Source: CAZTZY01 sp964617765 | GTDB lineage: Bacteria; Pseudomonadota; Gammaproteobacteria; Pseudomonadales; DT-91 | Reading direction: 5' to 3' | DNA: 64,000 bases | Assembly (NCBI GenBank): GCA_964617765.1 | Contig: CAZTZY010000003.1 | Coordinates: 11,422 to 75,421 of the forward strand | In this document: positions 56,207 to 63,049 of the stretch, piece after piece | How positions within the stretch are numbered: the first letter of the stretch is position 1 | How the letters are laid out: every line of letters starts with the position of its first letter | The notes under the pieces: model-generated | Seen by the model: the letters and a program-made list of their open reading frames with translations, nothing else | Database searches by the model: none | What the model was told of the DNA's origin: nothing | Program-made: the position numbers and the translations under genes

Positions 56207-58381
56207 TCATGCTACAGCACTTTTTACTGTCACTAGAATGCCGGTAAATTGCGCCATGCCCGATAACGGCTCGATATTATCCACCCCGTCGCTGGCCAGT
56301 ATGTTCGCATTCACACCATCAGTGCCTGATGCTATCGTCAGGCCTTTCGCGGCTTGATGTCCCCAGCCATGCGGCAAGGCCACACTGCCCGGCATCATAT
56401 CGGTGGTCAGCGCCAAAGGCACCCTTACCGAGCCAGCCTTTGAACTCACATTCACCAAAACGCCATCAGCAAGGCCGCGGGTATATGCATCCTCAGGATG
56501 CATATACAAATAATTGGTATGGCGTTTGCCCTTGATAAAAGCCGCATCATTGTGCGTCCAGCTATTATGCGAAAAACGCTCGCGTTTGGTGATCATCAAT
56601 AATTCATCACGATGTTGCAGCATGTCAGCATAAATAACAGGCAGCCTTTGCTGCGCAAGAGCGATAAATTCGGCGGGTGCCAGTTGCACCTTGCCATTTT
56701 TGGTGACCACGCGTTTGCCGAGATAATTGTTTTCTTGCAGGGCAGGGCGCAGCAAACCGTGCGGATGCTGGCGTAACCGCTTCAGCGAACCCTGTTTCCC
56801 CAGGCGGCACACCATATCCAGCAGGCGCTCAGGAGCCAGTGTTAAATGTTTGCCAATCACTGGCAACGTTTTCAGGCGTTCCCCGAGATTCAGCAAACCC
56901 TGGAAAATGCGTGAGCCAAACAGCGGTGCATTACACACGTCAGCGATGCGCGCCAGCGTCCATACTTCATCACGGCATTCACCCGGCATCGCTACCAAAC
57001 GGTCGGTATATTGAAACCAAGGTACCGGGGCAAGGCCGGCAAAGCTCACAAACATAAACGGGATATCCGGCCGTTCCGCCCAGTGCGATCCCGGCAATAT
57101 ATAATGTGCATGCTGTGAAGATTCGTTAGGAAAGGTTTCAATGCTCACCATCAACTCCAGATCATCAAGAGCGGTTGCCAATCGTGCAGAATTCGGTGCC
57201 GTGATCAGCGGGTTACCCGACAGCACAAACAAGGCCCGCATTTTGCCCTCGCCGGGAGTGAGGATTTCATCAGCCAGAATGCCCATCGGCAATGCCGTGA
57301 GTAAACTGGGTACGCCGGCAATGCGCGAAGTAAATTCTTCCGCAGGATTCGCTGCCATTATTTTGCCATAATCCATGATGCCCAGGCCCATTTGCACACC
57401 ACCGAGGCGATCCAGGTTGCCAGTAATGGCATTAATCACTTCCAGTGCCCAAAATGCCAGTGTGCCATTTCGCCCCATATTAACACCGGTAGAAAGGTAC
57501 AGCGCCGCACCATCGGCAGCCAGGTAAGCACTAACCATTTCACGGATTGTAGCCGCAGCTATGCCCGTTACCGCTGCGGCTTTTTCCGGCGTCCATTCAG
57601 CCACTACTGCCTTTAATTGGGCAAAACCTTCCATGTGCGCAGCAATGCATTCATGGTCAACCGCATCACGCGCCAGCACCTCGTGTAAAAACGCAAACAG
57701 GAAAAACACATCGGTATCAGGGCGAATAAACACCTGCTCACCCAATGCCTTGGCTGATTCTGTCAGGCGCGGATTCACAAACACCACGCGGCCACCGCGT
57801 TCAGTAATTGCTTTCAGGCGTTCAGTCGGGTGCGGCAAATGAATAAAACTCATTTTTGAAATGGCCGGATTACTGCCAATTACCATCAAAAACTGATTGC
57901 GTTCGATATCCGGGAAAGTTAACGCCATTCCCGCACCATACATGCGCTCACTCACTAGGAACTTATTATTGCAATCGATAGAGCCGGTATTAAAAAACTT
58001 GCGGGTTTTCAGCCCCATTGCCAAACCGTTGGCCAGAATAGGCATCAGTGTGGTGAAACTGATCGGGTTGCCAAAATACAGGCCCACGCTGTCATTACCA
58101 TGATCACCGCGCAACTGCCGAACCTTGCTGCCTATTTCAGCCAGCGCCTGTTCCCAGCTGATGCGCTGGTAACCCTCGGCAGTTTTCTTCAGGGGATACT
58201 GCAAACGGTCAGGAGAAGTACGAAAATTCTCTATTGTAAGGCCCTTGATACAGGCATAACCCTTGCTCACCACATGCTCGGTATCGGGGCGCACCGCACT
58301 AATGCGGTTATCCTCCACAGTGGCAATCAAGCCACACTGGGCTTCACAAATTCGGCAAAAGGTAGTTTTTTCAATCGTCAT
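56207..58381 (-). CDS. Molybdopterin oxidoreductase with N-terminal [4Fe-4S] site
   Basis: A 724-residue single-chain molybdopterin (bis-MGD) oxidoreductase of the formate dehydrogenase/assimilatory nitrate reductase superfamily. Cluster ligands are Cys9, Cys12, Cys16 and Cys44 (FCRICEAQC; YACIKG). A candidate molybdenum-ligand Cys is in GSIDCNNK (Cys137). The C-terminal MopB-binding domain is marked by YMHPEDAYTRGLADG and LPHGWGH. There is no Tat signal, so it should be cytoplasmic and needs a soluble electron partner. The substrate cannot be inferred; no other subunits are adjacent. It lies 95 bp after the EBP-like gene in the same direction. Confidence 0.9.
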   Translation of the reverse strand: MTIEKTTFCRICEAQCGLIATVEDNRISAVRPDTEHVVSKGYACIKGLTIENFRTSPDRLQYPLKKTAEGYQRISWEQALAEIGSKVRQLRGDHGNDSVGLYFGNPISFTTLMPILANGLAMGLKTRKFFNTGSIDCNNKFLVSERMYGAGMALTFPDIERNQFLMVIGSNPAISKMSFIHLPHPTERLKAITERGGRVVFVNPRLTESAKALGEQVFIRPDTDVFFLFAFLHEVLARDAVDHECIAAHMEGFAQLKAVVAEWTPEKAAAVTGIAAATIREMVSAYLAADGAALYLSTGVNMGRNGTLAFWALEVINAITGNLDRLGGVQMGLGIMDYGKIMAANPAEEFTSRIAGVPSLLTALPMGILADEILTPGEGKMRALFVLSGNPLITAPNSARLATALDDLELMVSIETFPNESSQHAHYILPGSHWAERPDIPFMFVSFAGLAPVPWFQYTDRLVAMPGECRDEVWTLARIADVCNAPLFGSRIFQGLLNLGERLKTLPVIGKHLTLAPERLLDMVCRLGKQGSLKRLRQHPHGLLRPALQENNYLGKRVVTKNGKVQLAPAEFIALAQQRLPVIYADMLQHRDELLMITKRERFSHNSWTHNDAAFIKGKRHTNYLYMHPEDAYTRGLADGVLVNVSSKAGSVRVPLALTTDMMPGSVALPHGWGHQAAKGLTIASGTDGVNANILASDGVDNIEPLSGMAQFTGILVTVKSAVA

Positions 58382-58476
58382 AAACAGCGCCTGTTACCAA
58401 CATAAATGTAAAAACTAGCACAAGACAGCCGATATACCAAAATATCAGCATTCACTTATCGGGTTAACTAACAGTA

Positions 58477-59202
58477 TCAATCAGCTGAAAACTGCTTTTG
58501 TAATAAATGTACGCCCCAATACAGCACAAACCACGGCAACACCAGCCACGGCCCGTTCAGGAAAACAAACTTCACCCATAAATCCATAAAACTGGACGTA
58601 TTCACATGCGGAAACCCGGCTAAAATTTCCGAGCCATAATAATACCAGGTGAGCACCGTATGCGTGACGGCAGTCGACATACACAACAACGTGCCGCGAA
58701 AATCAGCAAACTGCGAGCGTTTCAACAAGAATAAACCACTAAACCCGATACAGCCATTGATGACCGATAACACTTCAATCATCACAAAACCCGGCAGCGG
58801 TTGGTAGTAACGCATATCACCGCCATCCATATAAGCCCACCACGGGTAAGCCCACATACTGTCACGCGCTTGCCCAATAGCCTCATGAAACACCAGCCAG
58901 ACCAGCTCCCAGCTCAGGTGAGTGCTATACGATACCAGCATAAAGGCCAGGCACACCATTTGCAGGCGCTCAAAACTGCTGCGGGTTTTCAGGCTCGGTA
59001 GAGGCAGAAAGGCGGCAAAAATACCCAGCCAGTAAGAAAGCGTTATGTGCAGGGCAAAAATATCGGCAACGCTTTTACGGTCAAGGCCAAAACCAAACAC
59101 CGCCACACTATAGGCCGGGAAGGCCAATAGCAAAGAGCCAAAAGTCAGCAGCCAAATGCCCCATAAATCCTGATGCTGTGGTTTAACTGTATTCATCGCC
59201 AA
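58477..59202 (-). CDS. EBP-like (EXPERA) membrane protein, sterol delta8-delta7 isomerase homologue
   Basis: A 241-residue membrane protein with about six helices. It follows human emopamil-binding protein (EBP, 3-beta-hydroxysteroid delta8,delta7-isomerase) as I recall it: H95 and E99 in STHLSWELVW match His76/Glu80, the GGDMRYY and E143 in FVMIEVLSV match the DSRY stretch and Glu122, and N216/W219 in FVFLNGPWLVLP match Asn193/Trp196. The spacings (4, 44 and 73 residues against 4, 42 and 71) agree closely. So the catalytic residues are probably kept and a cyclic isoprenoid such as a sterol is a plausible substrate. Neighbours DoxX and the molybdoenzyme abut it. Confidence 0.78.
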   Translation of the reverse strand: MAMNTVKPQHQDLWGIWLLTFGSLLLAFPAYSVAVFGFGLDRKSVADIFALHITLSYWLGIFAAFLPLPSLKTRSSFERLQMVCLAFMLVSYSTHLSWELVWLVFHEAIGQARDSMWAYPWWAYMDGGDMRYYQPLPGFVMIEVLSVINGCIGFSGLFLLKRSQFADFRGTLLCMSTAVTHTVLTWYYYGSEILAGFPHVNTSSFMDLWVKFVFLNGPWLVLPWFVLYWGVHLLQKQFSAD

Positions 59203-59211
59203 TAACCTGTA

Positions 59212-59601
59212 TCAATGCCGGAGAGAAGAAAAGGAAAAGCCGGTCGACCACAGGATTAATGCGATCAACGGGAATTGCATCGGAATGCGCAACCACAAAA
59301 TCCACGGCTCAATATGATCAGTAAATAAAGGAATACCCGCCATCGCCATATAAATATTGGCCGGCAATACCGCCAGGCAAAACAGCGCAATGACCATTCC
59401 TGCCTGCGGTAAATAACGGTTTTGCAACAGTGCGAGAGCAAACAGGAATTCCAGGATGCCGGTAAACCACACAATTTCCAGCTTGAACGGCAATAACGGT
59501 GGCACAATTGCTGCCAGTTCCACATCGTGGGTAAAATGCAACACACCTGCAACCCCAAACAGCAACACCAGAAGAAAACGCACCATCACTTTCAGGTTCA
59601 A
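59212..59601 (-). CDS. DoxX family membrane protein
   Basis: A 129-residue four-helix membrane protein of the DoxX-like group. Typical parts are LLFGVAGVLHFTHD in the first helix, VWFTGILEFLFALALL in the second and PANIYMAMAG before the third. DoxX proteins are linked to quinone-dependent oxidations in a few cases, but function is generally unproven. It sits 9 bp before the EBP-like gene and 15 bp after the VOC gene, so all three are cotranscribed. Confidence 0.85.
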   Translation of the reverse strand: MNLKVMVRFLLVLLFGVAGVLHFTHDVELAAIVPPLLPFKLEIVWFTGILEFLFALALLQNRYLPQAGMVIALFCLAVLPANIYMAMAGIPLFTDHIEPWILWLRIPMQFPLIALILWSTGFSFSSLRH

Positions 59602-59616
59602 TATGGAATCCCCTCG

Positions 59617-60009
59617 TTAATCAGGCAGCCAGATAAACTCCAGGCGTATGCCGCCCGGTTCATACATCATAAAATGTTTGGCCGGGCCACCACGCAATAA
59701 TTCCGGGGCAAATTCCACATTCACACCGGGGTAGTTCAGTACCTTGTCATGCAAGGCCAGCAGGGCCGATTCAGAAGCCATTTTAATGGCAAAATGATGC
59801 AGCCCGACCTGGGTTTTACGGTCAAATGCAGTGGCATCGGGTGCGGTTTGCCAGAGAGTGATAAAGGCATGGCCATTCGTGACAAACACGGCAGGATACT
59901 CAGGCACTTCGCGCGCAATAGTCCAACCCAGGCAGTCAGTGAAGAATTGCACTGTAGTGCGAAGGTTAGAAACCGCCAGCCCCAAATGATGAATGCCTAA
60001 AGTGTCCAT
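59617..60009 (-). CDS. VOC/glyoxalase superfamily protein
   Basis: A 130-residue vicinal-oxygen-chelate protein with two beta-alpha-beta-beta-beta modules. Likely metal ligands are the His in GIHHLGLAVSNL, the His in VGLHHFAIKM and the Glu in GGIRLEFIWLP. The reaction could be isomerisation, dioxygenation or glutathione-linked detoxification; with a GST in the same operon the last is possible. The start ATG 60009 is used because GAGGAA lies at proper distance; an ATG two codons earlier is too near to it. Confidence 0.85.
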   Translation of the reverse strand: MDTLGIHHLGLAVSNLRTTVQFFTDCLGWTIAREVPEYPAVFVTNGHAFITLWQTAPDATAFDRKTQVGLHHFAIKMASESALLALHDKVLNYPGVNVEFAPELLRGGPAKHFMMYEPGGIRLEFIWLPD

Positions 60010-60034
60010 GAACATTTCCTCGTGTAGCGAATGG

Positions 60035-60211
60035 TTATCGACCCATTTCCTGTTGTTTGATCTTTTCGAACAGCGCCAGTGTTACCCGTTTTTCACCCAG
60101 CGCAATCGCCGCGTTTTCCACTTTGGCTCTGGCAAACTTGCGCACAAAAAAAGGGGCTTTTTTCAGGCGTGCCAAAGCCTCGTCATCCTAGGGTAGTTCT
60201 TGGTTTTTCAT
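60035..60211 (-). pseudogene. PCP_red-type small protein with in-frame amber codon
   Basis: The minus strand reads MKNQELP, then TAG at 60190-60188, then DDEALARLKKAPFFVRKFAR and on to EKIKQQEMGR and a TAA. The post-stop part is a close match to the small PCP_red domain (protochlorophyllide-reductase C-terminal domain, also found as a free 60-residue protein), in which I recall a Trp directly before the Asp-Asp. One G-to-A change of TGG would make this TAG. GGAG precedes the ATG at 60211. It is 26 bp upstream of the VOC start and would be first in the operon. It may be a pseudogene, a sequencing error, or suppressed. Confidence 0.75.
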
Positions 60212-60719
60212 ATCGAACAATCTCCACGAAATATTCTGGATACAGGCTTGCATATAGATAGTACTAGGAATCAGGTGCAAGAAACAATCAGCTGATGGCC
60301 AAGTGCTATTATTCAATGTAAAAGTGCAGGTTCGGGAGTTCTTTCCAATCAACTCAGGCAAGTTTTGTAGGCGTCGCAATTGCCAAAGTGGACTGAAAAA
60401 AGCGATAAATGTATGAGTCAGGTGCATCACAACCCTATCAAAACTCACCGGAAGAAAATATGCGGGACAATTTATGGATAGAAGTGAAAGTGATGTAGTC
60501 AATTCCACTTGCCAGTACAACAATTTTAAAATGATATTGAACCGCATCATCAGGCTATGAAAAACCTGTAAATATATGTTAGACGAATAATGAAAGCAGG
60601 AAAATTTCCTCGATACTCCAGCAACGAATTAAAGGCACGAGTGTTAAGTAAAAAAGCACGCACTATGAAGAAATGATTTAATCAGGCGATTGTAAAAAGT
60701 ACGTTAGGCAGGTAGTGGT
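60212..60719. other. Non-coding stretch at the boundary of the accessory region
   Basis: 508 bp with no credible gene. A minus-strand open frame (60188-60550) has unlikely composition and merges with the broken PCP_red frame. Sequences resembling integron attC ends (GTTAGAC at 60579-60585 and GTTAGGC at 60703-60709) occur, the latter 10 bp past the stop of the next minus-strand gene, but no matching left halves were found. Confidence 0.45.
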
Positions 60720-61079
60720 TTAAATGCCTTTAACGGCATCGGTGGCAATACTAATACCCAAAAAATAAGGGCTGACATTGCCAATAAATGTAAAAAGAAT
60801 ATTGATGTGAGTGGGAGTGATAATTTTTCTCAACAACAAGCCCGACCTGGTTTTATTGAAGAAAAAATCAGGGTAAATGATTAATCCCGAACCGGAAATA
60901 TATCCCAACACGGCAGAGACAAAACCCAAAACAAGATACATAAAAATTGAGAGCAAATTCGAAGAGGTTATTTCGTTCACAGTTTCAAGATGAAAATGAT
61001 AGCCAAAATAAAAAATGATACAGGTAACAATAAAAAAGCTACCTGTTACCGGGATATATAATGGAGTGTTACGGAACAT
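60720..61079 (-). CDS. Hypothetical three-helix membrane protein
   Basis: A 119-residue protein that I do not recognise. Hydrophobic helices are at about residues 9-27 (VTGSFFIVTCIIFYFGY), 43-66 (LLSIFMYLVLGFVSAVLGYIS) and 90-110 (INILFTFIGNVSPYFLGI). CAGGGA precedes the ATG at fair spacing. It is flanked by long non-coding DNA on both sides in the accessory region and may be a gene cassette or a relic. Confidence 0.5.
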   Translation of the reverse strand: MFRNTPLYIPVTGSFFIVTCIIFYFGYHFHLETVNEITSSNLLSIFMYLVLGFVSAVLGYISGSGLIIYPDFFFNKTRSGLLLRKIITPTHINILFTFIGNVSPYFLGISIATDAVKGI

Positions 61080-61506
61080 GGACGTAATCCCTGCAAATTT
61101 GCATTAACCTGGATGTTATACGACAAACATCAGGTTACTGGATCTCTATTGCTGGATTTTCAGCTTAAATCGCGTTATCTCAGCTTTTATAAATCAAGCC
61201 TAGCCCAGAATCTCAAACAAGTTATTGTATTAACAAGATTTAATACGAGATATCAGCTAAGCAATTGCATGCTTAAAATTGCCCTGCTGGATTTACTCGG
61301 CAAAATTGATCATCATCATGGCATCCAGGTTAAACATAAAAGGGATATATTGGGACATGATGCTACTCCTGGATGGAGTCGTATTATAGCGCAGTGTATG
61401 TGTTAGTTAATGTTTTTTCAGACTCAACGCCATTGTAACCAGCGGCGTGGCCGTTCAGTGAATATAGTCAGCGAGGTTGACAAACTTTTTAAGCGTCGGT
61501 CCAAGA
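61080..61506. other. Non-coding stretch in the accessory region
   Basis: 427 bp without a convincing gene. A plus-strand 97-codon frame (61113-61406) lacks a ribosome-binding site and any family resemblance. The right part holds an attC-like element listed separately. Confidence 0.45.
61422..61482 (-). other. Degenerate attC-like element
   Basis: On the minus strand a GTTGAGT end (complement of 61422-61428) fits the R' consensus GTTRRRY, and TGTCAAC at 61482-61476 is a weakened R'' end. The 61-bp length and its place 25 bp past a gene stop fit an integron site, but internal complementarity is poor. Confidence 0.3.
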
Positions 61507-61872
61507 TTATCTTGTAACAAAACTAACATCAAAATAAACCAGTAGTGCTATAAATAAAACTGTTAACATTATGGAAAATAAGTAGAAAAGTAACGAAGCA
61601 ATTGCCCATTTTCTTTGAACGATTTTAAAGTGCTCTATACTCTGCCACTTTTTATTTCTCCAGGCCCATTCTCGTCCCTTAAAGCCTAAAACAAAACACA
61701 TTATAAAGCCAATATAGGGAATAAATACCAATAGGCCGATCCAGGTATTATTGAAAATTGCCCAAAACCAGTTTAAACAAAATCCACCCCAAGACCAGCC
61801 TTTAATTTCATCTGGAATTTCAGCATCTTTACCCATGCCGGATGTATTGATATTTGTTATCTGATCCGTCAT
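61507..61872 (-). CDS. Conserved small membrane protein (EWAWRNK family)
   Basis: A 121-residue protein with a polar N-terminus, then GWSWGGFCLNWFWAIFNNTWIGLL and a hairpin of two helices, the motif GFKGREWAWRNKKWQSIEHFKIVQRKWA, and a last helix (about 95-116). This W-rich pattern is common in small bacterial membrane proteins of unknown function, often as gene cassettes. It begins 112 bp after the Dabb gene, with attC-like sequence between. Confidence 0.75.
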   Translation of the reverse strand: MTDQITNINTSGMGKDAEIPDEIKGWSWGGFCLNWFWAIFNNTWIGLLVFIPYIGFIMCFVLGFKGREWAWRNKKWQSIEHFKIVQRKWAIASLLFYLFSIMLTVLFIALLVYFDVSFVTR

Positions 61873-61956
61873 GAAATTTCCTTTATGTTCATGGTTAATA
61901 ACAACCGTTTAAAACCGCGATTGTACGATCGCGAAGCAATTCCGCTACAGCCCCTG

Positions 61957-61963
61957 GTTAGGC
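61957..61963 (-). other. Possible attC R'' end after the Dabb gene
   Basis: On the minus strand GCCTAAC fits RYYYAAC and lies 21 bp past the Dabb stop. A hairpin CGCGAT/ATCGCG follows at about 61915-61933, but no good GTTRRRY partner is seen before the next gene, so the site is decayed or coincidental. Confidence 0.35.
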
Positions 61964-61984
61964 ATTATTATAATCATACTAGTG

Positions 61985-62278
61985 CTAAACATTAAATTGA
62001 ATACTCTGATATGAATCTAGTACTGGAGTTATTGTTTTAGCCATAAGTTCTTTATGAGCTGGATGAAATACATACGTTTTAAAATCTTCTTCCGTATTAA
62101 ATTCAGCAATTAAAGCGTAATCAGCATTGCCTTTAAATATTTTTGTATTGTGACCATGAGAATAACTCAGTATTTCGGGAATTTTATTGGGAAGAATATT
62201 TAATCCATCTGAAATTGCATTTATTGCATCTTGGGTTACTGATTTTTTCCAATTCATTAAAACGATATGTCGTATCAT
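61985..62278 (-). CDS. Dabb (stress-responsive A/B barrel) domain protein
   Basis: A 97-residue ferredoxin-like A/B-barrel protein. Family marks are MIRHIVLMNWKK at the start, YSHGHN in the middle and FHPAHKELMAKTITPVLDSY near the end. Dabb proteins occur in stress responses and as small enzymes; the function here is unknown. ATG 62278 has GGAG six bases upstream, which is preferred over TTG 62290. The gene starts 32 bp after the attC site, as expected for the next cassette in an array. Confidence 0.85.
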   Translation of the reverse strand: MIRHIVLMNWKKSVTQDAINAISDGLNILPNKIPEILSYSHGHNTKIFKGNADYALIAEFNTEEDFKTYVFHPAHKELMAKTITPVLDSYQSIQFNV

Positions 62279-62309
62279 TTCTTTCTCCAATAAAGTACTT
62301 CCAGATTTC

Positions 62310-62369
62310 GTCTAACGCTGCTAATAAAGGCCAGTATATTTGCGAGTCCTTTGTTTAGCCTTGTTAGGT
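62310..62369 (-). other. Integron attC recombination site
   Basis: A 60-bp imperfect palindrome read on the minus strand: R'' ACCTAAC (62369-62363), L'' arm GCTAAACAAAGG, a central loop, L' arm CCTTTATTAGC and R' GTTAGAC (62316-62310). Both ends fit the RYYYAAC/GTTRRRY consensus and the arms pair with unpaired extra bases, the form recognised by integron integrases. The vapC stop codon TAA lies inside R'', as is usual at the end of a cassette. Confidence 0.82.
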
Positions 62370-62747
62370 GGTTTTTGCTTTAGGATAAAATTTAACATTT
62401 GGCAAACCTTTGAAGTCACTATCTTGAGTCCAGATTATTGCATCATGCTTTTTAGCAGTTGCAAAAATTATGCTGTCTGCGAGAGGTAGTTTGTACATGA
62501 CACCATAACTAGCCGCATCAATCGCAATTTCTGAGTTTAGGTCAATAACCCTGCCTTGTTCCATGTGTGCAACAGCTGACAAAGCTGACTCTTCGTTACA
62601 TTGACGAAGGATATTTTTGAATACCTCAGAGATTGTAATGCTAGGTACTAATAACTGGTCAATGTCTTCGATTGCTTTGCCAAAAATGGATGCGTTTTGG
62701 TCGCCAGCAAAATATGAAAGCCAGGCTGATGAGTCTACGACATTCAT
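62364..62747 (-). CDS. vapC: VapC-type PIN-domain toxin
   Basis: A 127-residue PIN-domain ribonuclease, the toxin of a type II toxin-antitoxin pair. The acidic metal-binding set is Asp5 (VVDSSAW), Glu41 (TISEV), Asp91 (LADSII) and Asp109/Asp111 (TQDSDF). It overlaps vapB by 4 bp. Its stop codon lies within the attC site, so the pair forms a mobile gene cassette. Confidence 0.92.
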   Translation of the reverse strand: MNVVDSSAWLSYFAGDQNASIFGKAIEDIDQLLVPSITISEVFKNILRQCNEESALSAVAHMEQGRVIDLNSEIAIDAASYGVMYKLPLADSIIFATAKKHDAIIWTQDSDFKGLPNVKFYPKAKTT

Positions 62748-62950
62748 ATGCGGTCATCATCGCGTTGTACGTCGGTATTAATACCCTTTAGAAAACCTTT
62801 CATTTCTTTCAATGATTTCAGTGGGATAAGTTCAATGCGATTTTGATAGATTAAGATTTGAACCTTTTGCCCAGAAAAAATACCCATAGATTCACGAATG
62901 TCTTTGGGGATAACCACTTGAAATTTTGGAGATACGGTGACTGAAGTCAT
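62744..62950 (-). CDS. vapB: AbrB/MazE-fold antitoxin
   Basis: A 68-residue antitoxin with an N-terminal swapped-hairpin DNA-binding domain: SPKFQVVIPKDIRESMG followed by GQKVQILIYQNRIELIPL. The C-terminal tail (about 48-68) should wrap and block VapC. Such antitoxins usually repress their own promoter with the toxin as co-repressor. A good promoter and a palindrome lie upstream. Confidence 0.92.
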   Translation of the reverse strand: MTSVTVSPKFQVVIPKDIRESMGIFSGQKVQILIYQNRIELIPLKSLKEMKGFLKGINTDVQRDDDRI

Positions 62951-62964
62951 AATGAAATACCTAT

Positions 62965-62974
62965 ATCGATCGAT
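62965..62974. promoter_or_regulatory. Candidate VapBC operator palindrome
   Basis: ATCGATCGAT is a perfect 10-bp palindrome between the predicted transcription start and the vapB ATG, a fitting place for autorepression by the VapB-VapC complex. Binding is inferred from position only. Confidence 0.4.
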
Positions 62975-62984
62975 GCATGGTATT

Positions 62985-63013
62985 ACATTAGCCTAATCGA
63001 TAAATTGTGTCAA
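62985..63013 (-). promoter_or_regulatory. Sigma-70 promoter of the vapBC cassette
   Basis: On the minus strand TTGACA (63013-63008) is a perfect -35 box, spaced by exactly 17 bp from TAATGT (62990-62985). It lies inside the cassette, so the toxin-antitoxin pair does not depend on an integron promoter. Confidence 0.7.
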
Positions 63014-63020
63014 ATATTTC

Positions 63021-63027
63021 ACCTAAC
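63021..63027 (-). other. Cassette boundary: R' end of the preceding attC
   Basis: GTTAGGT on the minus strand fits R' (GTTRRRY) and marks the left junction of the vapBC cassette, giving a cassette of about 711 bp (63026 to 62316). The rest of that attC is missing, and the transposase remnant begins 23 bp away, so insertion or deletion probably removed it. Confidence 0.6.
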
Positions 63028-63049
63028 GATCCCGTACAAAAACACCCAA

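Noticed and set aside
60188..60550. 120-codon minus-strand frame ending at the amber codon
   Set aside because: It is the upstream part of the PCP_red frame with unlikely composition and no ribosome-binding site at its start. The ATG at 60211 is better.
60579..60709. GTTAGAC and GTTAGGC as integron ends
   Set aside because: A seven-base degenerate match is expected about once per kilobase by chance, and no partner halves with complementarity were found.
61113..61406. 97-codon plus-strand frame
   Set aside because: No ribosome-binding site, no recognisable domain, and opposite to all neighbouring small genes.
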